Shown here one piece after another: positions 48,524 through 56,279 of a stretch of 64,000 nt of DNA. A model generated the notes under the pieces. The model was given only the letters and a program-made list of their open reading frames with translations, was not told the origin of the DNA and made no database searches. The DNA is from Burkholderia anthina. GTDB taxonomy: Bacteria; Pseudomonadota; Gammaproteobacteria; Burkholderiales; Burkholderiaceae. Made by a program: the position numbers and the translations under genes. Location of the stretch: positions 124,001 through 188,000 of the forward strand of contig NZ_CABVLY010000012.1 of the NCBI RefSeq assembly GCF_902498995.1, given 5' to 3'. Each line of letters starts with the position of its first letter. The first letter of the stretch is position 1.

Positions 48524-51500
48524 TCAGCGCCTACGTACAAAATCCTCCAGCGCTTGAAACTCAAGCTCGCGCATCAGTTTCTCGTCTGCGGATGCTATTT
48601 GGCGGAGAATTTCGTTAAGGTCGGACGGGGCGAAACGGTTTTTGTCGATAACAGCGACCAGAAGTGATAGCGCTGGCCTAGGAAACCGTTCGCCGATTTT
48701 CTCCACGTTCATCTCTTTGAGCAGCTGGTAGGGATACGAAATCGGTTTGAGCCATGACTTGACGGTGTCGAGAGCATCTGGAAACTCCCTGTCCGCGGCT
48801 ACCGCTATCCTTGCCAAAATCTCGGGCAGTCGCGCATCCATCGACGCCGTGGTTTTTGGCCAGATACTTGCGAAATACGGCCGCACTGCCAATGTCCAGT
48901 ATTCGTTCTGCCTCGCATTGGCACCTTTTAATGCGCTGTGCACTGCATGGGCACTGGCAACAAGTCCATCGTCCGGCAGTGCCCGCACTGCCTTCTGCAG
49001 CTCTGCGCGGCTGAAAATGTCTGTCGTATCCAGTGCGGCAAGCGTCAGCATTGAAGCGTAATTCACCCGGGCATCACCGAATCGCATGTACTGTTGCGCC
49101 GAATCCAAGAACGGCGTCTTCAGTTCGACGAGCAGGTCCTTGTGCAGCCGTGGCGCCCACAGATAACCCATCCACGTGGCGTATGCCTCCCGGTCTGACT
49201 TCCGCCAGTCGAAGAGCGGGAGCAGGTGCGCTTGCGTCCATAGCCGGTCAACCCTGTAGAGGGCGACCACATTGGAAGCGAGCAAAGTTCGCCCGTGACG
49301 GAAGCGATGGACCGCGGGGTCGCACAGCCGCGTGAAAATCGAAGCTATGGTTCGCGGCAGCCCTTGATTGTCTTTAAGCGGTTCGCTGAACCACCAGTTG
49401 AGCAGAGCCTGAGTGACCTGCCCGAGAGGATTACTCATCGACCGCATCACCGCGTCGTCGGTGTCAGGAAAATCGTCGGTCGGCAATCGCAGTACGCGCT
49501 CGCAGATTGAAATGAATGTCGCTTGATGTACATCCAATTGCTTACCGACTTCGTGCAGCCACCAGGCAGTCGCGCTAACGACTTCCCCAAAGACATCATC
49601 TGGCATCGAGAGCACGCAGTTCGCGAGTCGACTCCATGAGCGTCTGACAAGACCGTCGTTGCTCCACGTGCTCAATGCTTCGCTCCAGCGCTCTCTTGGC
49701 CACACGTCACGCATAGCGAGTTCAAGCAAGGAGGCGATGGCGACACGGGAGTTGGTACGGCAGAGTTCTCGCCAGTCATCTTCCCTGAAAAGCGCTCTTT
49801 GGGGCTCTTTTTGAAGCCAGGTCGTCAAAGCGCTCCGCCGTCTAGGAGCGAGGTCAATTTGGGGCTGGAAATGGTAGTCTGGGTCACCGGTTCCGCTCGT
49901 CCAGTGAGCAAACTCTTCCCGCTCGAAATCGCTGCCAATATGCCATTGCGGATGCTTAGTCTCCAGTCCAGCGAGTCGCTCTGTGGTGCCGGCGACAAGT
50001 GCACCACCCCCAGCTTTGAACTTTGCGAGTCGTAACCACTGCATCCGCTCAACGATATCCTCCCAGCGCGCATCATCGACGTCTTCCCTAAACATTCGTC
50101 GAGGAGGCCCCGTGAGAATTGCGACCTGCAAGCGTTCTGCCGAGTCCAGCGTCAACCACTTTGAGCTGGTGGCCAAAAGCCGCATCGTCTCGCGCTGTGT
50201 TTCGGTCGACCATAGCCACCATGCGTCGTCCTCAAGGAGCCATTTGACCCAAGCTCCGGTCGACTTGTCACCTTCCTCGCGTGCCGCGTTGAGCGCGAGT
50301 CTCATAAACGTCGGATATGGCATCTGTCGCAACGTATTCATGAGGTCGTGCGCTCGTTCGGGATTAGACTGAAATATCGCGCTCCAAGAATCGCGGACAA
50401 GCTCAATCAGAAGGGTCCAATCTTTGTAGTGTCGGTTCTGCCAGTGCGCAATGATGGACGGCATGTCCCACATGCTGGCGTCACTACGTTCATTTGCTTG
50501 TCCAATTTCTCTCATCAGGTCCAGCACGTCACGGAGCGCCTCGCACGCAATTCCAAATAGCTCCGGAAGGGCGTTTTGCCATTGAAGCGAGTCTTTGACT
50601 TCTTCCATCGCTATTCGCAAATGGTCATCCGTCAGGACAACTTCGGCGTTCACAAGGTGTCGGAGTTGTTGCTGGTGCTCCATATCAACGGGTGTTTCGC
50701 TCCGGAACCGGATTGGCTTGCGCAGAATCACTCGGGCACCCAGAATTTGCTTGAATTGCAAGCGCAGCGCCGTGGTCATGCCTTCTCGCCGGAAGTGCCT
50801 CACCCACTCGAAAATGTGAAAGTCAGTATTGGCTGACCCGACGCGCCCCAGCAGAACCAGGTTCCACAACGTGCGCATCGCGGGTCGAGGAATGCCATGC
50901 GGGGAGTCATCCTTGAATCGCTTAATCTCTTCGGCGCTCTCCCGCTCCTCCATTTGTGCCGTTTCTTCGAGCCTCTTGCGAACCTGGCTGGCAAACGGCT
51001 CGCTAAGGTGGCCGCCGCGACTGGCAAGCCAAAGGAGCAGTTCTGGGGCATCGAGATATCGCACCAGCCACAGAGCGAGATAGGACATCACGCGGTCCAT
51101 GGAGCGCGGGTTGCCCCCGTGGCTGACGATACTCATCTCGGCCGCCAGGCTGTATGGCATCGGCCGATGTGCCAAGCTGAATCGTAGTTTCGCATCGACC
51201 TCTTTGTCTGGACTAACGCCGAATCGAGGGAGGTCTCTGTGCTCGAACCGCGTGTCGCAAAAGTGCGGAAGCCAGTCCAGCGTCGGTGCTGGGGAGTGCT
51301 CCGCAAACAGTCTTGCAGGCGTTCCGTCAGGCTCGCTAATGGCCCATAGCATGCGGTCGATTAGGTCATCTTCGACTGTGCTCGCGAGCGGGCCTGCAAG
51401 GATGCAATCCTGGACGATTTTTCCTTTGCCGCGAGCGCCAGCGCTGTATGTCTTTTCCCACGCTCGGATGGTCTTGTGAAGGTTGGAATGGTCTTTCGTT

Positions 51501-52318
51501 TCCTTGTACAGCAGAGGAATGACATTCTTCGCCCGCCATTCCCGTGATGCTTTGTCATGAGACGCCTTTGTCCCGGCATAAGAGGCGAAAGCAAACATCT
51601 CCGGAGATGCTTCTCCGCGAAGTCGGTCGGCGGCCAGTGCATCTGTCATATAGCGGAGCACGGGGTCGGCGAGACTATAACCGACGAAGCAGACGACATA
51701 GTTTCGGAAAAGTTCGCTTACGAAGCGTGCAGCCCATCTTTCGGTAAGGTAGGCGAGGCCAAAGTCGCCGCTTGAAATTACTAGGCGGTCGAGCTCATCC
51801 CGGGACGGACTCGTGCTGAGGAGCCCATGCAGATACACGAGCCCGTTCCATCGGTTTTTCGGGACCGGTAGCAGAGGGGCACAAAATGGCTCCAGCTTTA
51901 GACGGTCGCGCGCGATGACCTCTTCAAATAGCCGGTCAAAGTTCGTCGTGATGAGCCGCGTCGACCCCTTCCTAGTTTTTGCCAGCGATAACAGCGCGCG
52001 ATGAGTGGTGAGGGCATCACGAGCGCCCAGGTCCGGCGTCAGGACTTTTGCCATTTCGCGGCGGACTAATTCTCTGCTCCCGAGTTCGTCTTCTAGTAGT
52101 CCGACGGCAATGTCGTACTGCTGGTTGGTTATGGCGGCTTCCTGCACGTCGTTAGGGGCTGGCTGTAGCGAATCGTACAGCTTATTCACGAGGCTCTTGA
52201 AACCTGGTAACCCAGCGGGAAACGAGATGCCCGCGCCGCAAAAGAACACGACCCGGCCTTCCTCATGCGCTAGTAGAAGAGTCTCGGGGATGGTCGGCCC
52301 ATTCTTGATGAACTGCAC
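48524..52318 (-). CDS. Large SIR2-domain anti-phage-type protein
   Basis: 1264 aa. The N-terminal 230 residues are a SIR2-like NADase: GAGISFPAGLPGF at 28-40, TTNFDRLFEE with Asn126 and Asp128, YLHGLL with His164 and VGYSLADPVLRYM at about 212-224. The remaining 1000 residues are helical with many Trp-rich segments. I associate such long SIR2 proteins with DUF4020-type or DSR1/DSR2-like defence, where phage sensing by the C-terminus triggers NAD depletion. The exact subtype is inferred. Stand-alone gene on the minus strand. Confidence 0.75.
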   Translation of the reverse strand: MQFIKNGPTIPETLLLAHEEGRVVFFCGAGISFPAGLPGFKSLVNKLYDSLQPAPNDVQEAAITNQQYDIAVGLLEDELGSRELVRREMAKVLTPDLGARDALTTHRALLSLAKTRKGSTRLITTNFDRLFEEVIARDRLKLEPFCAPLLPVPKNRWNGLVYLHGLLSTSPSRDELDRLVISSGDFGLAYLTERWAARFVSELFRNYVVCFVGYSLADPVLRYMTDALAADRLRGEASPEMFAFASYAGTKASHDKASREWRAKNVIPLLYKETKDHSNLHKTIRAWEKTYSAGARGKGKIVQDCILAGPLASTVEDDLIDRMLWAISEPDGTPARLFAEHSPAPTLDWLPHFCDTRFEHRDLPRFGVSPDKEVDAKLRFSLAHRPMPYSLAAEMSIVSHGGNPRSMDRVMSYLALWLVRYLDAPELLLWLASRGGHLSEPFASQVRKRLEETAQMEERESAEEIKRFKDDSPHGIPRPAMRTLWNLVLLGRVGSANTDFHIFEWVRHFRREGMTTALRLQFKQILGARVILRKPIRFRSETPVDMEHQQQLRHLVNAEVVLTDDHLRIAMEEVKDSLQWQNALPELFGIACEALRDVLDLMREIGQANERSDASMWDMPSIIAHWQNRHYKDWTLLIELVRDSWSAIFQSNPERAHDLMNTLRQMPYPTFMRLALNAAREEGDKSTGAWVKWLLEDDAWWLWSTETQRETMRLLATSSKWLTLDSAERLQVAILTGPPRRMFREDVDDARWEDIVERMQWLRLAKFKAGGGALVAGTTERLAGLETKHPQWHIGSDFEREEFAHWTSGTGDPDYHFQPQIDLAPRRRSALTTWLQKEPQRALFREDDWRELCRTNSRVAIASLLELAMRDVWPRERWSEALSTWSNDGLVRRSWSRLANCVLSMPDDVFGEVVSATAWWLHEVGKQLDVHQATFISICERVLRLPTDDFPDTDDAVMRSMSNPLGQVTQALLNWWFSEPLKDNQGLPRTIASIFTRLCDPAVHRFRHGRTLLASNVVALYRVDRLWTQAHLLPLFDWRKSDREAYATWMGYLWAPRLHKDLLVELKTPFLDSAQQYMRFGDARVNYASMLTLAALDTTDIFSRAELQKAVRALPDDGLVASAHAVHSALKGANARQNEYWTLAVRPYFASIWPKTTASMDARLPEILARIAVAADREFPDALDTVKSWLKPISYPYQLLKEMNVEKIGERFPRPALSLLVAVIDKNRFAPSDLNEILRQIASADEKLMRELEFQALEDFVRRR

Positions 52319-52648
52319 TGTCTGTCTCTCAGAGGTTATAACAACGTCAGTCGGGTCTCTCTGCTGACTGTATGAACACTACTAGCTGTAGCTTGGCAGG
52401 GTGAGGTTGACTATTCGTCAAGAGCTCGGGGATTCCATCTCTGCGTCGGCTAGCTCGCCGTGTGCTCCTAAAAGCGTGACAATGCCTGAGGTGGGGAGGT
52501 GTGGCAATTGTTCTCACCATAAAGCTTTCACGTGGACACTTTTGTCATCGACCGCATTACGGCCATACATCAGAGGACGGGCAAAGTATTCATTTTCCTT
52601 TTGACTGCCTTGAGGTGATTCAGGTATGCTGCTCAGGGCAGTCGTCAA
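52319..52648. other. Spacer upstream of the SIR2 gene, no gene seen
   Basis: About 330 bp between the leftward SIR2 start and the tRNA-like sequence. It should hold the SIR2 promoter. Short frames present here have no ribosome binding site or domain. Confidence 0.4.
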
Positions 52649-52734
52649 TGGGGGTTAGCATACGATGGCCAAATGCGTTCCTTGTTTTAGGGCAAGGAAA
52701 GAACGCAGGTTCGACTCCTGTCCCCCCCCCCCCC
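52649..52734 (+). other. tRNA-like sequence with enlarged anticodon arm, ending in a C13 run
   Basis: Parts seen in order: acceptor GGGGG at 52650-52654, T8 and A9, D-stem GCAT/ATGC around an 11-nt loop containing GG, then a perfect 7-bp stem TTCCTTG/CAAGGAA with an 8-nt loop TTTTAGGG in place of the normal anticodon arm. A 5-nt variable loop, the T-arm GCAGG-TTCGACT-CCTGT (one G-T pair) and a run of 13 C at 52722-52734 follow. The arm is 5 nt longer than in a tRNA, and no CCA is encoded. It could be a decayed tRNA left by an earlier insertion or a tRNA-mimic acting with the HEPN gene 36 bp downstream. Confidence 0.5.
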
Positions 52735-52770
52735 TCCGGCTATTGCAAACGTCTCATCCCTTAGCTGCCG

Positions 52771-53475
52771 ATGACAGACCAAGAAATCTACAATCTCTAT
52801 TTGGCTCAGAGCGAAAATGTGCGGGCTCTGCTCAAGGCAATAGATGGTGTTGTTAGGGATATAAATCATCAAATACGAAAGGGTGATGATTTTCAAGTCT
52901 CAATTAAAACGAAAATGCTTGCTTTGACCTATTCGGCTTGGTCAGAGGCGCAATTTGTTCAAATTTTATACACGCCAAATAGTTTCAGCTCGTCTGAAAT
53001 AAAGAAAATTAGTGAAGAGAAGGAGCGTCAAGGTATTGCTCGCGGTTGGAGGTGCATGTTGACGTTGGCGTCACAAAAAATTGAAAATGACGAAGTAAAA
53101 AAAATAATTTCACAGCGCCTCACTGCACTGATAAACCTGGTGAAGATTTACATTGAACAGCCTGCTACCATAAGAAATAAAATTGCTCATGGTCAGTGGG
53201 TGCGCGCATTGAATTCAAAAAACACTAGGGAGAATGCGAGGCTGAGCAGTGCTCTTGCTTCATTGGACCCGGTTTTTATTGAAAAAATGGTTAAGGTCCA
53301 TCAATGCTTGGGGCGAATCGTTCGCGATTTGGTTCAGTCTCCCAAAAATGGGTTCGACAGCTGGTATAAGAAAAATATTGAGAACCTTGAAAGGTATCTT
53401 GAAGACACTAAAGACTGGAACTTAGCATCTAAGACCGCTGTTCTTATCAGAAAACCAATAACTCGTAAGCCCTAA
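52771..53475 (+). CDS. HEPN-domain RNase-like protein
   Basis: 234 aa. The HEPN active-site motif R-x4-H is seen as RNKIAHG (Arg135, His140). The rest is helical. It resembles the MAE_28990/MAE_18760 HEPN group found near defence genes. The gene is much richer in A+T than anything around it, with AAA, AAT and ATA codons common, so it came from a different source. No ribosome binding site is evident just before the ATG. Expected activity: RNA cleavage, perhaps of tRNA. Confidence 0.7.
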   Translation: MTDQEIYNLYLAQSENVRALLKAIDGVVRDINHQIRKGDDFQVSIKTKMLALTYSAWSEAQFVQILYTPNSFSSSEIKKISEEKERQGIARGWRCMLTLASQKIENDEVKKIISQRLTALINLVKIYIEQPATIRNKIAHGQWVRALNSKNTRENARLSSALASLDPVFIEKMVKVHQCLGRIVRDLVQSPKNGFDSWYKKNIENLERYLEDTKDWNLASKTAVLIRKPITRKP

Positions 53476-53984
53476 AGTGTGTTGTCACGGGGTGCTTGAC
53501 GCCACATAAATCGATGGTGATGTTTGTGCGTCACTAAAACCTGATTGACAATACGACAATATCGGCGAGATGGGATTTTGTGTCAGCAGCGAAGGCTTAT
53601 GGCGGGTGGGGTCATGGTGAGGCATCAGCTTCTCTCGAACATCGGAGGAGAGGCCGCGGTGCGACGCCGTCAGTCAAAATCGGCTTTTGCAGCAGTATTC
53701 AGAGTGCAGCACAGATGAGCGGGTGTTAAGGTCTTTCCGATTCTGACCGTTCGCGTTGTGTGTCACGGTTGAGGCGGAGGTACCAACTCAGTCGACTCCA
53801 CTCTAAGCGTCCGCTGTTCTTCGCTATACCTATCAGCCCGGCTATGCAGGTATATGGGGGCAGAGTGTCGGGTAGTTAAACGCCTACGTGCTTTCGCGAC
53901 GCTAATAGCTGGGACGGAGGTCGCTTGGCGCGGAGAGAAGCGCATTTTTCGCCCGCGTCGCGACAAGAATTGATAGTACGTGAG
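53476..53984. other. Right-end non-coding region of the transposon
   Basis: About 510 bp with no supported gene. A TnsB-type site CGACAAGAATTG lies at 53961-53972, exactly 24 bp from the terminal copy CGACAGCAATTG at 53985. A possible degenerate site, CGACGCTAATAG, is near 53897. Confidence 0.6.
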
Positions 53985-54008
53985 CGACAGCAATTGGTTA
54001 ACTGCACA
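53985..54008 (-). repeat. Right terminal inverted repeat of the Tn7-like element
   Basis: Read inward on the minus strand it begins TGTGCAGTTAACCAATT and ends TGTCG. It matches the left end at 20 of 24 positions. Confidence 0.92.
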
Positions 54009-54013
54009 TTCCC
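54009..54013. repeat. Target-site duplication, right copy (TTCCC)
   Basis: Identical to 23939-23943. Joining the two flanks restores the presumed empty site, tRNA-Arg followed by 25 bp and a single TTCCC before GAATCG. Confidence 0.92.
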
Positions 54014-54230
54014 GAATCGTTTCTTGAAGTGTCCGCAGAGCGGCGTTGTGCAATCGGTCGAGTCCGCATGACTTCCCGGTGCTGTGCAGTTACGTCGACG
54101 CAAGGGCGTATCGGCGTCGGCCGGTCGTTTCCTGCGTGGTTTCACCGTCGCGCCGGTATGCGAGAATCCCTCGCAACGACAACTCCAGACGTCGATCGCG
54201 GCGGCCGTCCGCGCATCGCGCCGACTTTCG

Positions 54231-55808
54231 ATGGCAGCCCTTCCGTCCTCTCCGACCACAGGCGATGTCTGCGTGCCGACCGACGCGCAGCAGGCGCTGC
54301 TCGCGCGCCTGCAAGCCTATTCCCCCGATGACCCGAATGCCGCGCTGCCGTACAGCCGGCGCCTTGCCGACGCGCAAGGCTGGACGCATGCGCACGCGCT
54401 CGCCGTGATCGACGAATACAAGCGCTTCGCATTCCTTGCACAAGCGGCCGGGCATCCGGTTACGCCGTCGATCGCGGTCGACGCCGCGTGGCATTTTCAT
54501 CTGCAATACACGGTCGAGTACTGGGACGTGTTCTGCGCCGGTGTACTGCACGCGCGCCTGCATCACATGCCGGGCACCGGTGCGCCGGACGAAGCCGAGG
54601 TGTATGCGCAGCGCTACCGCGACACGCTCGACAGCTATCGCCGGCTGTTCGGTTGCGAGCCGCCCGAAGCGATCTGGCCGCGTCCCGATGCGCGGCCGGC
54701 CGACGCCGGAGCGCCGCGGGCGGAGGCGGGCAGGGCAGCAGCGGAACCGGAGCGTGCGGCCGGTCCCGCAGTCCGCCGGACATGGCGCGACCGGCTGCCG
54801 AAGGCGATCGTGCCGGCGGCTGCCGCGAGCGTCATTGCGACGGCCGCATCGGCACGGGACTTCGACGTCCTGAACTACACGGGCCCGCAATTTCTCGCGT
54901 TCTATGTACCCGTCTGCATCGCCGCGCTGCTGCTGATCGTGGTGCTGCAACAGATCGAATACCGGTGTCGGCGCAGGCGCGCGCAGGAAGTCGCGTCGGG
55001 CCTGACGGTCGAGGAGGCCGCGTATCTCGTCGGCGACGAGGCGCGGGCCGTGCAGGTCGCGACGCTGTCGCTCGTTCGCTCGGGTGCGATCGACTTGCTG
55101 CCGGGCGGGCGAGTCGGTGCACGTGTGCTGGGGGCGCGCGTGCAGATCGTCGATGCGTCACGGGCCGGCGCATACGCGAGCGAATGCGAATGGCTGGCGG
55201 CACAGCCTGGCGGGGAAACGAGCTTCGGCGCGTTCCGTCAGCTTCTTGCGCGCCGCGTGTCCGGCCATGCGAGCGCGTTGCGCGGGCGCGGCTGGCTGTG
55301 GGCTTCCGGCGAAATGCGGGCGGCGCGGATGGCCGCGCGCGCGGTCGCGCTGGTCGTGCTCGGCACGGGGGCGGCGAAGCTCGCGGTCGGGCTCGGTCGG
55401 GGCCGGCCGGTTCTGCTGCTCGCCGTCAGCATGGTGGCGTTCGCGATCGCATACCGCATCGTCGCGCGGCGTCTGACGGGTTTCGGACGCAGCGGCCTGA
55501 CGGTCGGCGCACGGACGGCGTTCGCCGCCCAGCGGAGCGCGCGCCGTGACGAACCTGATTCGCCGGACGCGCTGTTGTGGGCCGCCGCGCTGTCCGGCGC
55601 CGGCGTGCTCGCGGGCACCGCATGGGCCGCGCATTCGATCCTGCTGATGGAGCCGCCGCCGGTGCCGCCAAGCGCTGCCCGCGGCGGCGGATCCGTTGGT
55701 TCGACGTCCAGCTCGTCCGATTCCGGGACGAATTGCTCGTCGTCGAGTTCGTGCAGCTCGAGCTCGTGCAGTTCGAGCAGTTGCGGCGGGTGTTCGTCGA
55801 GTACCTGA
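54231..55808 (+). CDS. TIGR04222-type membrane protein with Ser/Cys/Gly-rich tail
   Basis: 525 aa from ATG 54231; the frame is open further upstream but without similarity. The N-terminal part (about 15-140) has WTHAHALAVIDEYKRFAFLA and DAAWHFHLQYTVEYWDVF, a pattern seen in plant-like glycine-rich and TIGR04222 proteins. Membrane helices lie near 230-250 and 370-410, with another near 470. The last 40 residues are almost only Ser, Cys and Gly, typical for this family. Function unknown. It is the first chromosomal gene after the transposon. Confidence 0.75.
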   Translation: MAALPSSPTTGDVCVPTDAQQALLARLQAYSPDDPNAALPYSRRLADAQGWTHAHALAVIDEYKRFAFLAQAAGHPVTPSIAVDAAWHFHLQYTVEYWDVFCAGVLHARLHHMPGTGAPDEAEVYAQRYRDTLDSYRRLFGCEPPEAIWPRPDARPADAGAPRAEAGRAAAEPERAAGPAVRRTWRDRLPKAIVPAAAASVIATAASARDFDVLNYTGPQFLAFYVPVCIAALLLIVVLQQIEYRCRRRRAQEVASGLTVEEAAYLVGDEARAVQVATLSLVRSGAIDLLPGGRVGARVLGARVQIVDASRAGAYASECEWLAAQPGGETSFGAFRQLLARRVSGHASALRGRGWLWASGEMRAARMAARAVALVVLGTGAAKLAVGLGRGRPVLLLAVSMVAFAIAYRIVARRLTGFGRSGLTVGARTAFAAQRSARRDEPDSPDALLWAAALSGAGVLAGTAWAAHSILLMEPPPVPPSAARGGGSVGSTSSSSDSGTNCSSSSSCSSSSCSSSSCGGCSSST

Positions 55809-55857
55809 ATGCGATTCGCGTTGCGCCGTGCCGTCGGTGCGTACCGGATCGACGGAC

Positions 55858-55885
55858 AAAAAAAATGCCCGCGCAAACGCGGGCA
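55858..55885 (-). terminator. Rho-independent terminator after fliT
   Basis: TGCCCGCG-caaa-CGCGGGCA with eight A on the left, giving a T8 run on the minus strand. It ends the fliC-fliD-fliT direction. Confidence 0.9.
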
Positions 55886-55957
55886 CGAGTCGAACGAGCA
55901 CGCCCTTACTTCGGCGTGTAGTGCTTGTTGTCCGTCGGTACGTCTTCGCGGGCGCCG

Positions 55958-56257
55958 TTACAGGCGCGCCATGTGGTGATATTCGCTGACGGCCTGCACA
56001 CGCCCCATGGCCGCGTGATACTCGTCGGCGAGTTCGCGCTGCGCGAGATGCGCTTCGGCAAAAATGCGCGCGTTGCTGGCCTGAATGCGGCGAATCGCGG
56101 CGAGACCTTCCGGCGGCTGGTTCGCCGTCATCGTCATGAGCAGCGGCGAGCGGACTTCCGCGAGACGCGCGGCTTCCGCCCAGTCGGCCATCGACGCTGC
56201 GTGTTCGATGTCGTCGGTGAGCGCGTTCAGCCGCTCGATCAGTTCGTGCTGTTCCAT
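55958..56257 (-). CDS. fliT: FliT-like flagellar chaperone
   Basis: 99 aa, all helical (MEQHELIERLNALTDDIEHAA, then an Ala/Glu-rich helix pair). It lies 22 bp after fliD in the same direction, the normal place for the FliD chaperone FliT. The sequence is poorly conserved in this family, so the call rests mainly on position and size. Confidence 0.75.
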   Translation of the reverse strand: MEQHELIERLNALTDDIEHAASMADWAEAARLAEVRSPLLMTMTANQPPEGLAAIRRIQASNARIFAEAHLAQRELADEYHAAMGRVQAVSEYHHMARL

Positions 56258-56279
56258 TTTTCCGCCTCGTGCACGCTGC

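Larger units (their letters stand above)
23944..54008. mobile_element. Complete Tn7-like transposon carrying a defence island, inserted downstream of tRNA-Arg(CCG)
   Basis: The 30,065-bp element is bounded by 24-bp imperfect inverted repeats (20 of 24 identical, both starting TGTG and containing AGTTAAYCAATT) and by the 5-bp duplication TTCCC. It encodes an extra 248-aa protein, a TnsA-TnsB fusion, TnsC and TniQ in one leftward operon at the tRNA end. Cargo fills the rest: HAD-like pair, DUF6471 protein, DISARM-like operon, Lamassu-like pair, SIR2 protein and HEPN protein. Base composition of the whole element is clearly lower in GC than the flanks. No cas genes or CRISPR repeats are seen. 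Site-specific use of the tRNA region by TniQ is inferred from position. Confidence 0.93.

Noticed and set aside
52501-52764. An 87-residue frame across the tRNA-like sequence and C run
   Set aside because: It reads the C run as a proline stretch, has no ribosome binding site and no domain.
23944-54008. CRISPR-associated transposon (CAST)
   Set aside because: The TnsAB/TnsC/TniQ core suggested it, but I see no Cas6, Cas7, Cas8/5 or Cas12k protein and no repeat array in the element.
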